The notes beneath the pieces were generated by a model. It was not told the origin of the DNA. It did no database searches and was given only the letters and a program-made list of their open reading frames with translations. Positions 1 to 8,173 of a DNA stretch of 64,000 bases are shown piece after piece. The position numbers were made by a program, and so were the translations under genes. Position 1 is the stretch's first letter. Every line of letters starts with the position of its first letter. Origin of the DNA: Lentzea californiensis (GTDB lineage Bacteria; Actinomycetota; Actinomycetes; Mycobacteriales; Pseudonocardiaceae); the NCBI RefSeq assembly GCF_024648825.1, contig NZ_JANBBE010000001.1:744001-808000 (forward strand), read 5' to 3'.

Positions 1-163
1 ACCAGTAGTTGAAACTGGTGTGGATCTTGTCCCTGAAGAGCGGGGGCCACGCCCGCGCCCCGAGGAGCGTGCCCGGCACACCCCAGACCCGCCGAAGGTG
101 CCTGGAGTACACCGCGCGCTCCGCGACACCCGCGCGTGCCGCCAGCAGTTTCGCGATCACCAC
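1..163 (-). CDS. Partial unrecognised protein, runs off left edge
   Basis: An open minus-strand frame without stops reaches the left window edge. It begins at a GTG pair (positions 158-163) about 25 bases after the methyltransferase stop. The visible residues are arginine- and alanine-rich at first (AKLLAARAGV), then hydrophobic and aromatic (VWGVPGTLLG, TSFNYW). I do not recognise a family in about 53 residues. The frame is also open further upstream, overlapping the end of the methyltransferase gene, so the true start is uncertain. It would be the distal gene of the operon containing the DUF2784 protein and the RNA methyltransferase. Confidence 0.35.
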   Translation of the reverse strand, partial: MVIAKLLAARAGVAERAVYSRHLRRVWGVPGTLLGARAWPPLFRDKIHTSFNYW

Positions 164-188
164 CTGGCCATCGTGCGTGCTTGACCGG

Positions 189-866
189 TCAAGAAGCGCG
201 GTGAATCACCCAGTGGTACAGGCCCATGGCCACAGAAGTTGTGAGGTTGTAACTGCTGACCTTCTCGCGCATGGGCAGCCGGACGATCCTCGTGGCCTTC
301 TCCCGGACCTCTGCCGAGAGCCCGTGGCGTTCCGAGCCGAACGCCAGCACGGCGTCGGCGGGAATCGGGCCTTTCAGCAGGTCACCATCCGCGTCGAACG
401 CGATCAGCTCACCGGCGAAGTCGAGGTTCTCGACCTTGGCCACCGGCAGCGCGAAATGCAGCCCGGCGGATCCACGCAGCACGTTGGGGTGCCACGGGTC
501 GACGTCGCCGGTGGAGATCACGCCGCCCGCGTCGAGGCCGGCGGCCACCCGGATCGCGGCGCCGAAGTTGCCGAGGTTGCGCGGGTTGTCGAGCAGAACG
601 ATCGGGGCGCCCCGGTCGAACGGCAGGTCAGGCCTCTCCGCGAACCCGGCCACGCCCGTCGGGTGCGTGCGGCCGGCCCTGAGCTTGAAGTGGTTCTGGT
701 CGACCTCGGTGGCGGCGGCGAACCGCTCGCGCAGATCAGGTGCGTGCGTCTCGGCGAGGCTGATCGCGGCGGCCAGATCCGTCGTGATCAGCGGATGCAC
801 GCCGGCGCCGAAGCGCAACGCGTGCTTAACAGCGTGAAAGCCTTCGAGCAGCACGGTGGCCAGCAT
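189..866 (-). CDS. TrmH/SpoU-family RNA 2'-O-methyltransferase
   Basis: This SPOUT-class enzyme is expected to transfer a methyl group from S-adenosylmethionine to a ribose 2'-OH in rRNA or tRNA. The three SPOUT motifs are visible: motif 1 around residues 91-106 (NPRNLGNFG followed by Arg106), motif 2 at 176-184 (FGSERHGLS) and motif 3 at 197-208 (LPMREKVSSYNL). These form the trefoil knot and the cofactor site. The 225-residue length suits a family member with a short N-terminal substrate domain. The exact RNA target cannot be read from the sequence. The ATG at 866 overlaps the upstream DUF2784 gene by 41 bases, so the two are probably co-transcribed; an in-frame GTG a few codons later is an alternative start. 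Confidence 0.85.
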   Translation of the reverse strand: MLATVLLEGFHAVKHALRFGAGVHPLITTDLAAAISLAETHAPDLRERFAAATEVDQNHFKLRAGRTHPTGVAGFAERPDLPFDRGAPIVLLDNPRNLGNFGAAIRVAAGLDAGGVISTGDVDPWHPNVLRGSAGLHFALPVAKVENLDFAGELIAFDADGDLLKGPIPADAVLAFGSERHGLSAEVREKATRIVRLPMREKVSSYNLTTSVAMGLYHWVIHRAS

Positions 867-1194
867 AGAAGCCGACCCACGAAATGATCACGATCGACCC
901 CAGCACCAGTTGGACCAGCGTCGACGCGCTCTCCGGGTACCAGACGCCGTCGATGTAGTGGTCGATGAACCCCGTGCCCAGCGGCGGAAGGCCCGCCTCC
1001 GCGCGGAAGAACTCCTCCGCCGACGTCAGCGGACACGTCACCGGCACCAGCAGGCTCAAGATCGCCCACGCACCGATCGCCAGGTGCGGATAGATCACAC
1101 CGCGCCACCGCCATGCGAAGAACCCGCCCACGAGCAGGAACGCCAGCACGGCGAAGTGCAGCAGCATGACAGCCTCGGCTAAGAACCCCGCCAT
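826..1194 (-). CDS. DUF2784-family membrane protein
   Basis: A 122-residue integral membrane protein. Hydrophobic segments lie near residues 9-28, 37-55 and 90-112, separated by a loop with HYIDG and YPES. The pattern of an N-terminal LLHFAVLAFLLVGG segment and a C-terminal VIISWVGFYAG segment fits the DUF2784 family, which has no established function. Its 3' end overlaps the RNA methyltransferase gene by 41 bases. A stable hairpin at 1201-1231 sits immediately upstream of the start region. Confidence 0.7.
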   Translation of the reverse strand: MAGFLAEAVMLLHFAVLAFLLVGGFFAWRWRGVIYPHLAIGAWAILSLLVPVTCPLTSAEEFFRAEAGLPPLGTGFIDHYIDGVWYPESASTLVQLVLGSIVIISWVGFYAGHRAARRLSRC

Positions 1195-1200
1195 TTCGCA

Positions 1201-1231
1201 CCACCCCGTCCTCCAGACTAAGACGGGGTGG
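1201..1231 (-). terminator. Hairpin between pyrE and the DUF2784 gene
   Basis: Perfect 10-base stem (CCACCCCGTC / GACGGGGTGG) with an 11-base loop, 24 bases downstream of the pyrE stop on the minus strand. No U-tract follows, and the next start codon is only 7 bases away, so it may act as a weak terminator or attenuator between pyrE and the following genes. Confidence 0.5.
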
Positions 1232-1254
1232 CTCGAAGCGCTCTCGATAAAACC

Positions 1255-1821
1255 TCAGGCGAGCCCGAGGTCGTTCAGGTCGAGCAGGTAGCGGTACTGC
1301 AGGCCCTCGGCCTCGATGGCCTCCTTGGCGCCCGTGCCGCGGTCGACGACCGTGGCGACGCCGATCACGTCGGCCCCGTGCTCGCGCAGCGCGTTGACGG
1401 CCGTGAGCACCGAACCACCCGTGGTGGAGGTGTCCTCGACCGCGAGCACCCGCTGGCCGCGCACGTCGATGCCCTCGATCTGGCGCTGCATGCCGTGGGC
1501 CTTGTTCGCCTTGCGCACGACGAACGCGTCGAGCACGTCACCGTCGGCGCCGGCGGAGTGCATCATCGCGTAGGCGACGGGATCCGCGCCGAGGGTCAGA
1601 CCGCCGACCGCGACGAAGTCCCAGTCCGACGTGAGCTGCCGCAGCAGCTTGCCGATCAACGGGGCCGCCGCGTGGTGCAGCGTCGCCCGCCGCAGGTCGA
1701 CGTAGTAGTCGGCTTCCTTGCCGCTGGAGAGAGTCACCTTGCCGTGCACCACGGCCAATTCGCTCACGAGACGAGCGAGTTCTGACTTAGCGTTCGCGTC
1801 CAAGACCACTTCAGTTCGCAC
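1255..1821 (-). CDS. pyrE: Orotate phosphoribosyltransferase
   Basis: PyrE joins orotate to PRPP to give orotidine 5'-monophosphate in de novo pyrimidine synthesis, in the cytoplasm. The signature PRPP loop LAVEDTSTTGGS is at residues 126-137. The N-terminal LSSGKEADYYVDLR segment (31-44) is the family's conserved substrate-binding region, and the flexible catalytic loop follows VVRKANKAHG (101-110). At 188 residues it is full length. The gene stands alone: the other pyr genes are not here, which is common in actinobacteria. It is transcribed divergently from the LURP-one-like gene at 1875. Confidence 0.95.
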   Translation of the reverse strand: MRTEVVLDANAKSELARLVSELAVVHGKVTLSSGKEADYYVDLRRATLHHAAAPLIGKLLRQLTSDWDFVAVGGLTLGADPVAYAMMHSAGADGDVLDAFVVRKANKAHGMQRQIEGIDVRGQRVLAVEDTSTTGGSVLTAVNALREHGADVIGVATVVDRGTGAKEAIEAEGLQYRYLLDLNDLGLA

Positions 1822-1874
1822 GGGTCGTCAGCTTCGCACACCCGCGCGTTCGACGCCTCGTACGCTGCATCACC

Positions 1875-2426
1875 GTGAGCACCTTGTACGTGGAACAGCC
1901 GTGGACGTTCATGAGCCTGCTGGCCCGGCCGCACTACCGCGTCGAGGTGTTCGACGAACGGGACGCACCGGTCGCCGTCGTCCGTGAACGGACCGGGCCC
2001 GGCCTCCAGCGACCGTTGCGGCACACGGGGTTCTCCGGCTGGACCGCGTTCGACCTCGACGTCGTCGGGCCGCACGGCCAGTCGATCATGCACATCAGCA
2101 AGGGTTTCGGGCGCAGGCCGCACGTGCGCGTGACCACGCCCCAGGGCCGGCTGATCGGGACGATCAAGACGCACGGCGCGTGGCAGCAGTCACTGCACGA
2201 CGCGAACGGTCAGCAGCTCTGCTTCTTCGGAGACGTCGCGCGGATCCAGACCGGCGCGCGGGCCAAGCGCAACGGCTCGCGAGTGCGCCGGGACGTCGTG
2301 CAGATCAACCCGGCGGTGACCGAACCGGTGCGGTCGCTGGCGACCGCGTGCGCGATCGCCTTCGACGTCGTTCGCGGTACCGGGACCAGCCACACCAGCA
2401 GTGGCGGCGTGGACTGGCCCGTCTAG
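1875..2426 (+). CDS. LURP-one/scramblase-like beta-barrel protein
   Basis: A 183-residue soluble protein starting with GTG. The alternating strands in the first 110 residues (RPHYRVEVFDERDAP, GWTAFDLDVVGPHG, LIGTIKTHG) resemble the Tubby C-terminal / LURP-one / phospholipid-scramblase fold. That fold often appears in actinobacterial proteins of unknown role as 'scramblase-related' domains. There is no signal peptide and no transmembrane helix. The assignment rests on overall pattern rather than a diagnostic motif. It is divergent from pyrE and convergent with the ESX-like cassette. Confidence 0.45.
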   Translation: MSTLYVEQPWTFMSLLARPHYRVEVFDERDAPVAVVRERTGPGLQRPLRHTGFSGWTAFDLDVVGPHGQSIMHISKGFGRRPHVRVTTPQGRLIGTIKTHGAWQQSLHDANGQQLCFFGDVARIQTGARAKRNGSRVRRDVVQINPAVTEPVRSLATACAIAFDVVRGTGTSHTSSGGVDWPV

Positions 2427-2435
2427 TGGTGCCGG

Positions 2436-2891
2436 CTACCAGGCGTCCTTGCGGAAGTGGCTCGGGCCGTCGTCCTCGTCGTCGTCATCACGGCGCGGGC
2501 GGGGCGGCGACTGGTGGGCGGCCGGGTTGCCCGAGGTGATGATGTCGTCGATGTCCTGACCCTCCTCGATCGCCTGGTAGGCGCGCTGGAGGTCGGGAAC
2601 GCCGACCGCGAGCGCCTTCTGCACGCCCTCGTCGTGGACCGCACGGCCGGAGGCGACGTCGGCCCACGTCATCTCGCCCGCGTCCACGCGCCGCTGGAGG
2701 TCCTTGAGCTCCTTCGGCGCGCCCGGCGACTTCGCGAACCGTTCGATCTCGCGGAGGTCCTGCTCGGAGAGCCCGCGCGACCTGCGCTGCACCTGCGACG
2801 CGGCGGTCGCGACCTTGCCCAGGTCGTCGACCCGGGAGTCCACCTCGGAGAACAGCGCCTGCAGCCGTGCCTGGTCATAGGGGAACGTCAC
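2436..2891 (-). CDS. ESX-cassette hypothetical protein with acidic tail
   Basis: A 151-residue helical protein starting with GTG at 2891. The start overlaps the stop of the preceding WXG-type gene by four bases (GTGA), so translation is coupled. Residues 1-115 are predicted helical and charged. The tail is proline/histidine-rich and then very acidic (DDDDEDD), ending SHFRKDAW. No signal peptide is seen. It is the last gene of a three-gene set with EspC-like and WXG-like proteins, so it is probably a partner, chaperone or further substrate of a type VII secretion system. I do not recognise the family. Confidence 0.65.
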   Translation of the reverse strand: MTFPYDQARLQALFSEVDSRVDDLGKVATAASQVQRRSRGLSEQDLREIERFAKSPGAPKELKDLQRRVDAGEMTWADVASGRAVHDEGVQKALAVGVPDLQRAYQAIEEGQDIDDIITSGNPAAHQSPPRPRRDDDDEDDGPSHFRKDAW

Positions 2892-3781
2892 TGCTGACCA
2901 CCGCCGGTGGGCGCCGGGGCGGGTGCCGGAGCGGGTGCGGGCGCGCTGGCGCCCCGGCCGGAGGCCGCGGAACCGGCCTTGCCGAGGCCGTAGGCACCGA
3001 GACCGACGCCGATCGCACCGGACTTCGCGGCGGCCACGCCGTTGTCGTACTTCTGCTTGCCGTCCTGCACGCCGTCGACGACGTCCAGCGCGTCGTTCAC
3101 GTCCCTGACGTCCTTGAGCTTCATCAGCGCCGTGCCCATCGCCACGATGCCGTCGACCATGCCCTGGACGCCCTCGATCAGCGTCATGATCGACTGGATG
3201 ATCTTGCGGATCGCGTCGACGATCTGGATCGCGTCGTAGACCATCCACACCGCGCGGCCCCAGCCGACGACCGGGATCACCGCGGTCATCGCCGCTTCGA
3301 GCAGCATGGTGCAGAGCTTGTCGAGCAGGAACAGGGCGATCTTCGTGGCCGACCGGCACGCGGACGCCATCGACTGGAACTTGTTGCCGATGATCCGGGC
3401 GACCTGGGAGTCCGCCTCGATCGCGATGACCCACATGGTGTCCATGCGGCGTTCGAACGCCTGCGCCGCGCTACCGTTCCAGTGCGGGTTGAGCTGACCG
3501 ACGCTGTCGCCGACGTTGTGCCGCACGGCGTCCAGCGCCTTGGCGACCTGGTCCCACGCGTTGGCGTTGGCGTCGATCTTCTCGAAGTCGCCGACCAGCG
3601 GGCTGATCAGCGACTCGATCAGGTTCTCGCCGGTGACCTTCTCGTAGATCCAGTTGACGCCCTGCAGCTTCCACCCGGCGGCCTCGATCAGCTCCTTGGT
3701 GGTCTGCCGGCCAGGGCGGTTCTCCGCGGCGGCGTTCAGCGCCACCGACGGGTCCTGGACGTCCGCGTACGCCGTGGTCAT
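2888..3781 (-). CDS. WXG100-superfamily type VII secretion protein
   Basis: A 297-residue protein. The N-terminal half is helical and contains the turn HWNGSAAQAF near residues 100-109, the W-x-G helical hairpin signature of WXG100-like secreted proteins. A hydrophobic helical segment follows (AVIPVVGWGRAVWMVYDA, about 165-182), and the C-terminus is a low-complexity Ala-Pro repeat (PAPAPAPAPAP) rich in glycine. This layout matches actinobacterial ESX substrates: a WXG head, a membrane-active middle and a disordered tail. It is coupled by ATGA to the upstream EspC-like gene and by GTGA to the downstream gene. No ESX machinery genes are in the window, so export must use a system encoded elsewhere. 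Confidence 0.75.
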   Translation of the reverse strand: MTTAYADVQDPSVALNAAAENRPGRQTTKELIEAAGWKLQGVNWIYEKVTGENLIESLISPLVGDFEKIDANANAWDQVAKALDAVRHNVGDSVGQLNPHWNGSAAQAFERRMDTMWVIAIEADSQVARIIGNKFQSMASACRSATKIALFLLDKLCTMLLEAAMTAVIPVVGWGRAVWMVYDAIQIVDAIRKIIQSIMTLIEGVQGMVDGIVAMGTALMKLKDVRDVNDALDVVDGVQDGKQKYDNGVAAAKSGAIGVGLGAYGLGKAGSAASGRGASAPAPAPAPAPAPTGGGQQ

Positions 3782-4092
3782 CGGCCACCCCCGGCCCGGT
3801 TGATCAGCTGCATGCCGTGGAGGTCGACCTTCTCGTAGGAGTCGGCCGACTTCCGCAGCGCGTCGGCGTCCTTGAGCATCGTCTTGTTCGCGAAGTCCAG
3901 CGTCTCGCCGTAGAGGCGCGCGACGCCGGTCACGACGGGATGCAGCAAGGTCAGCAGGCCGGTGAACCCGCTGGTGTCACCGCCCTTGGAGATGGCGTGG
4001 TCTTTGATGGTCAGGAAGTGCTGGGCGTTGCGGTCCAGCAGCTCGCTGTACCCGCGCAGCTCGTCCGGTTCGACCTTGAACTGTTCGCTCAC
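3778..4092 (-). CDS. EspC-like type VII secretion target
   Basis: A 104-residue protein that looks like the ESX-1 EspC-type secretion targets: a short helical pair around a glycine-containing turn, starting EQFKVEPDELRGYSELLDR and ending with a helix with YEKVDLHGMQL. These small proteins usually form heterodimers with a neighbouring WXG-type protein, and here the WXG gene follows with an ATGA overlap. The order (small target, larger WXG effector, acidic partner) suggests one secreted complex made by coupled translation. Confidence 0.7.
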   Translation of the reverse strand: MSEQFKVEPDELRGYSELLDRNAQHFLTIKDHAISKGGDTSGFTGLLTLLHPVVTGVARLYGETLDFANKTMLKDADALRKSADSYEKVDLHGMQLINRAGGGR

Positions 4093-4129
4093 GACGGCTC
4101 CGACGCACCGTTAGGCCGAACGGTTCCAC

Positions 4130-4903
4130 TCAGGTGCGACCGCGGCCGCCCGCGAACCGCGACGCCATCTTGCGCACGAGGGGCCGCGGCAGCAGCCTCG
4201 AGATGGTCACGATCGCCTTGTACTGCAGGCCGGGGATCGACAGCGGCTTGCCCCGGCGCAGGTCGCGCAGCGCCTCGTGGACGAGCTTGTCGGCGTCGAC
4301 GTAGAGCCAGCTCGGCGTCTTCGACATGTCGATCTTCGCGCGCTTGTGGAACTCGGTCCGCACGAAACCGGGGGCCAGCGCCATGATCCGCACGCCGGTG
4401 CCCTCCGCCGCGAGCGACATGCCCTCGGAGAACGTCGTCACCCACGCCTTGTCGGCGCTGTAGCTGGTGCCGCGGCCGGGCAGGAAGCCGGCGACGCTGG
4501 ACACGTTGATCACGTCGCCCTTGCCGCGGGCGATCATCGCCGGGATGGCGGCCCTGGACAGCCGCAGCACCGTGGCGACGTTGACGTCGAGCTGGGCCTG
4601 GAGCTTGTCGACGTCCGCGGCGAAGAACTCGCCGGTGTTCGCGAAGCCCGCGTTGTTGACCAGCAGGTCGACGGCCGACTCGGCCAGCCGCTGCTCGACC
4701 TTCAGGCGGTCGTCGTGGTCGCTGAGGTCGGCCGGCAGGACTTCCACGTTCACGCCGTGGCGGTCGTGCAGCTTCTTCGCGAGTTCTTCGAGTGCGGACG
4801 CGGTGCGCGCGACCAGCACGAGGTCGTATCCCTCGGCCGCGAGCCTGCGGGCGAAGGCGGCCCCGATCCCGACGGTCGATCCGGTCACCAGTGCGGTTGG
4901 CAT
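4130..4903 (-). CDS. Short-chain dehydrogenase/reductase
   Basis: A classical SDR of 257 residues. The nucleotide-binding TGSTVGIG lies at residues 7-14, NNAG at 83-86, and the catalytic Ser136 / Tyr148 / Lys152 within INVSSVAGF and SYSADK. The ATG at 4903 was chosen because it places TGxxxGIG at the normal distance from the start; longer readings add non-conserved sequence. An Arg at position 33 after the second strand (VLVAR) favours NADP(H). The substrate cannot be told. It is followed 37 bases later by the secretion cassette on the same strand, but nothing links them functionally. Confidence 0.85.
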   Translation of the reverse strand: MPTALVTGSTVGIGAAFARRLAAEGYDLVLVARTASALEELAKKLHDRHGVNVEVLPADLSDHDDRLKVEQRLAESAVDLLVNNAGFANTGEFFAADVDKLQAQLDVNVATVLRLSRAAIPAMIARGKGDVINVSSVAGFLPGRGTSYSADKAWVTTFSEGMSLAAEGTGVRIMALAPGFVRTEFHKRAKIDMSKTPSWLYVDADKLVHEALRDLRRGKPLSIPGLQYKAIVTISRLLPRPLVRKMASRFAGGRGRT

Positions 4904-4952
4904 GCCACCGAACGGTAGTCGGAAAGTCGCCGGGGCCGAAGGCCGCCGATGA

Positions 4953-5129
4953 TCACGCTTCGTGCTTCGCCGGACGACGGAGCACGAACAGGCGCAGGGC
5001 GAGGCCGGAAACGACCATCGCCACACCGCCGAACAGCAACCAACCGACAGACGCACCCGTGTTGGCCAGCGTCACGACGGACGCCGTACCTGCCACGGCT
5101 ACGGGCGGGACAATCTTTCCTCCGTACAT
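4953..5129 (-). CDS. Small LANTG-containing membrane protein
   Basis: A 58-residue protein. The ATG at 5129 is preceded by a good ribosome binding site (GGAGGG, 7 bases upstream), preferred over a longer reading that begins 45 bases earlier. It has a short N-terminal segment ([13 protein letters not shown]), then LANTG at about residues 22-26, a hydrophobic helix ([21 protein letters not shown]) and a basic tail (RRPAKHEA). This is the layout of a cell-wall sorting signal, though with almost nothing in front to display. It could be a sortase substrate or just a one-pass membrane protein. A CRP-type palindrome lies about 86 bases upstream. Confidence 0.65.
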   Translation of the reverse strand: MYGGKIVPPVAVAGTASVVTLANTGASVGWLLFGGVAMVVSGLALRLFVLRRPAKHEA

Positions 5130-5214
5130 CGTGCTTCCCTCCGGGGGGTTCGGGACACGACGGACTTGCTGCACGGAGTATCTGAATCGCGCGCCGATGT
5201 TTTACACGGAGCGA

Positions 5215-5234
5215 AGTGTGATGTAGCTCACACT
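5215..5234. promoter_or_regulatory. CRP/FNR-type operator palindrome
   Basis: Perfect 20-base palindrome with the CRP consensus TGTGA-N6-TCACA (AGTGTGA, TGTAGC, TCACACT). It lies 86 bases upstream of the start of the small LANTG protein, in a stretch that is clearly less GC-rich than its surroundings. Binding by a cAMP-responsive regulator is an inference. Confidence 0.6.
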
Positions 5235-5343
5235 ACTTTGGATTCGGTATGGAATAGCCCTGGTCGAGGCGGCACGACAAGCGGTACGCGGAAACTGTTG
5301 ATCACCGAACGTCACATGATCCAGGCGTGCTTCAGCCATGAAA

Positions 5344-5373
5344 AAGCCGCTGCCGAGTGTCCGGCAGCGGCTT
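5344..5373 (-). terminator. Rho-independent terminator
   Basis: Perfect 12-base stem (AAGCCGCTGCCG / CGGCAGCGGCTT) with a 6-base loop. A run of A on the plus strand at 5341-5345 gives a U-tract for minus-strand transcripts. It starts 15 bases after the stop of the gene ending at 5388. Confidence 0.85.
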
Positions 5374-5387
5374 CGGTGAAGGTTTCG

Positions 5388-6122
5388 TCAGGGCTGCTTG
5401 CGGCCGAACGACGGGCGGTAGACCTCGCCGCCCTCGTCCTCTTCGGCCGCCAGCTCCTCGCGCTCGGACGGGTCAGGGTCGAACGGGTCGATGACGTCCG
5501 CGAGCTCACCGACGTCGCGCAGCAGCCGTTCGAGGCGCGCGGGCGACGAGTTCGGCGGCGCGGCGGCCAGCACCCAGTCGTTCTCCATCCAGACGACCGT
5601 GACGTCGCCCCCGATCTCCTCGGCGGCGTCGATCAGGTCCGGCGTGATGATCTTGCGGGCCGCCGGCACGTCCGTGACGAACGCGTACCGCGACCCCACC
5701 GGCCCGAGCAGGTCGGGCATCGGCACCTTGTCGTTGTCGCGCTGGAACGGGACCGTCGACAACCACAGTTCGATCACCACCGACAACGCTCTGCGGCAGC
5801 GCACGCCGACCAGCACCGAGTTGACCTTGCCGCCGGTCTCGTGGTCGAGCACGTAGACCTGCCTGCGCCCGTCCGCGGTGAAGGTGGAGCCGGCGACGAC
5901 GTCACGGGCGAGGCCCGTGCCGTAGTACGCGATGGCCCCGGCTTCCCACCGGGTCGGCAGCACGTGGTCTGTCTCCTCGAACTGCCAGCCCCTCAGAGCA
6001 GCCCAACGGCGCCGTTCACGATTACGCGCGGTTCGTTGCGCCCGGTCGGTCGCGAGCAGGGCGAACCCCGCCACGCCCGCCACCGCGGCGACGGTGAACC
6101 AGACCCACGCCGGTATGCCCAC
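5388..6122 (-). CDS. Membrane-anchored protein of unknown function
   Basis: A 244-residue protein with one N-terminal transmembrane helix (about residues 6-24, WVWFTVAAVAGVAGFALLA). A basic stop-transfer stretch follows (RAQRTARNRERRRW), then a soluble domain of mixed strands and helices with a highly acidic C-terminus (EREELAAEEDEGGE). The type is common in actinobacteria without a known function. It is monocistronic, with its own terminator directly downstream. Confidence 0.6.
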   Translation of the reverse strand: MGIPAWVWFTVAAVAGVAGFALLATDRAQRTARNRERRRWAALRGWQFEETDHVLPTRWEAGAIAYYGTGLARDVVAGSTFTADGRRQVYVLDHETGGKVNSVLVGVRCRRALSVVIELWLSTVPFQRDNDKVPMPDLLGPVGSRYAFVTDVPAARKIITPDLIDAAEEIGGDVTVVWMENDWVLAAAPPNSSPARLERLLRDVGELADVIDPFDPDPSEREELAAEEDEGGEVYRPSFGRKQP

Positions 6123-6208
6123 AGCCAGAGCCTAGTGGGTCGGAGGCGAGGAACGAAGATCACTTCCGCGCGTCGTGACCTGGGCGTGCCTTTCCACCGG
6201 TCGAGGAG

Positions 6209-7030
6209 CTACCGCAACCCGTCCATCGCCACCTGGCTCGCGTCGTCCGCCGCGCGGTAGATCACCAGCAGTTGGTCCGGATTCTCCAGTGGTGTGAGCG
6301 TCTCGAACCGCAGGACGATCTCACCGGCCCGCGGATGCCGCACGACCTTCTCCCCGCGGCCGTTGAGCCTGACGTCCTGCGAGTCCCACAACCGGGCGAA
6401 CTGCTCGTCGCCGGTGGCGCACTCGGCGATGAGGCCGGCCAGCACCCCGTCCTCCGGATGCGCGGCCCACGCGGCGCGCAGGTGGGCGACGCCGTCCCGC
6501 ACGACGCGGTCGCGGTCGGCGTAGAGCTCACGGATCTCCGGGTGCAGCAGGCACAACCAGATCGCGTTTCGCCGGGACGGCGGCAGCGTGCCGAAGTCCA
6601 GGAGCACCTTCGTCATCTCGCTGTTCCACGCGAGGAGGTCGAAGCGGTGGTTCATCACCATGGCCGGCTTCGGCGACAGGTCGGCGACCAACTGAACCAG
6701 TGACGGCGCCGCCTCGGTGGCGGCCCGGTCCTCGGCACGGGGCCGCCGCCGGGCGAGTCCGAAGAGGTAGGCGCGTTCGTCGCGGGTCAGGCGCAGCGCA
6801 CCGGCCAGTGCCTCCACCACGTCCGCCGAGGGCCGCAGCCCGCGAGCCTGCTCCAGCCGCACGACGTAGTCGACGCTGACCCCGGCCAGTTCGGCGACCT
6901 CTTCACGGCGCAGCCCCGGAGTCCGCCGCCTGCGCGACGGCAGGCCGAAGTCCTGCGGATCCAGCCGTTCCCTCCTGCTCCTCAGGAACGCGGCCAACTC
7001 CTGCGTCACGTCCACGGCGCTGGTGAGCAT
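6209..7030 (-). CDS. XRE-family regulator with MmyB-like ligand domain
   Basis: A 273-residue regulator. The N-terminal helix-turn-helix (about residues 30-85) has the family hallmark TPGLRREEVAELAGVSVDYV followed by a second helix (LEQARGLRPSADVVEALA). The C-terminal 170 residues match the MmyB-like ligand-binding domain (NHRFDLLAWN, HPEIRELY, WDSQDVRL), thought to sense small hydrophobic molecules. It is divergent from an aldo/keto reductase gene with a 111-base intergenic region, a classic arrangement for a regulator that controls its neighbour and itself. Confidence 0.85.
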   Translation of the reverse strand: MLTSAVDVTQELAAFLRSRRERLDPQDFGLPSRRRRTPGLRREEVAELAGVSVDYVVRLEQARGLRPSADVVEALAGALRLTRDERAYLFGLARRRPRAEDRAATEAAPSLVQLVADLSPKPAMVMNHRFDLLAWNSEMTKVLLDFGTLPPSRRNAIWLCLLHPEIRELYADRDRVVRDGVAHLRAAWAAHPEDGVLAGLIAECATGDEQFARLWDSQDVRLNGRGEKVVRHPRAGEIVLRFETLTPLENPDQLLVIYRAADDASQVAMDGLR

Positions 7031-7141
7031 GGCCCGTTCAACAGTCCGGGTAGGACTCGTGTTCCCAGGAAATCTCGTCCCTTAATCCCCGCTCCCGGTG
7101 CGCACAGGCTGGTGCCACACCACGATCACGGGAGAAACACC

Positions 7142-8173
7142 ATGTCGCTCGACACCTACCGGCTGCTGGGCCGCTCCGGGCTGCGGATCTCACCGCTGGC
7201 CCTGGGCACGGCGACCTTCGGCAACGAGTGGGGCTGGGGCTCCGCACAGGACGACGCCCGCAGGTTGTTCGAGATCTACGTCGAGCGCGGCGGCAACTTC
7301 ATCGACACCGCCGCCTCCTACGGCGGCTCCGAAGAGCTGCTGGGCGAGCTCGTCCGCGACCGCCGCGAGAGCCTCGTGCTGGCGACGAAGTACTCGACCC
7401 TGCGCACGCCGGGCGACCCGAACTCCGGGGGCTCCCACCGCAAGAACCTGTTCGCGTCCGTGGAGAACAGCCTGCGCCGGTTGGGCACGGACCACGTGGA
7501 CCTGCTGTACGTGCACGTCTGGGACGTGCTGACACCGTTCGAGGAAGTCCTGCGCGGCCTGGACGACCTGGTCCGGCAGGGCAAGGTCCTGTACGTGGGG
7601 ATGTCCAACACCCCGGCCTGGGAGATCTCCCGCATGCAGGCGGTCGCCGACCTGCGCGGCTGGTCACCGCTGGTCGCACTGCAGATCGAGTACAGCCTCA
7701 TCAACCGCGGCGCCGAACGCGACCTGATCCCGATGGCACGGAACCTGGGGCTGGGCGTGTCGCCCTACTCACCGCTGGGCGGCGGCGTGCTGTCCGGCAA
7801 GTACTCCGCCCCCGACTCCGAGCCCGGCAGCAACCGCAGGAGCTTCAACGAGGGCCTGGGCATGGTCACCTCCCGCACGCTCGGCATCGCGGACGTCGTG
7901 CGGGAGGTGGCCTCCGAACTGGATCGCACGCCGGCCCAGGTCGCGCTGGCGTGGAACCTGCGCAGGCCCGGTGTGACGGCACCCGTCGTCGGCGCCCGCA
8001 CGCCGGAACAGCTGCTGGGCAACCTCGCCGCCCTGGAGGTCGAGCTGACCGGCGAGCAGACAGCGAGGCTCGACGACGTGAGTGCGATCGACCTGGGCTA
8101 CCCGCACGACCTGCTCACGGGTGACCACATCCGCGCGGTGATGTCAGGTGGGTTGACGATCGAAAGCCGCTGA
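7142..8173 (+). CDS. Aldo/keto reductase
   Basis: A 343-residue NADP(H)-dependent oxidoreductase with the AKR (beta/alpha)8 pattern. It starts GRSGLRISPLALGTATFG; the catalytic Asp-Tyr are in GNFIDTAASYGG (about residues 48-59), with Lys in LATKYS and His in LYVHVWD. The C-terminal cofactor site resembles PVVGARTPEQLLGNL. The ATG at 7142 has GGAG 8 bases upstream; a longer in-frame reading is not needed. It is divergent from the MmyB-type regulator, its likely controller. The last 30 bases overlap the convergent gene at 8144. The substrate is unknown. Confidence 0.88.
   Translation: MSLDTYRLLGRSGLRISPLALGTATFGNEWGWGSAQDDARRLFEIYVERGGNFIDTAASYGGSEELLGELVRDRRESLVLATKYSTLRTPGDPNSGGSHRKNLFASVENSLRRLGTDHVDLLYVHVWDVLTPFEEVLRGLDDLVRQGKVLYVGMSNTPAWEISRMQAVADLRGWSPLVALQIEYSLINRGAERDLIPMARNLGLGVSPYSPLGGGVLSGKYSAPDSEPGSNRRSFNEGLGMVTSRTLGIADVVREVASELDRTPAQVALAWNLRRPGVTAPVVGARTPEQLLGNLAALEVELTGEQTARLDDVSAIDLGYPHDLLTGDHIRAVMSGGLTIESR

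Noticed and set aside
2436-3434. 332-codon minus frame covering two ESX genes
   Set aside because: Only its last 151 codons (from GTG 2891) are a real gene; the rest is a shifted reading of the WXG gene.
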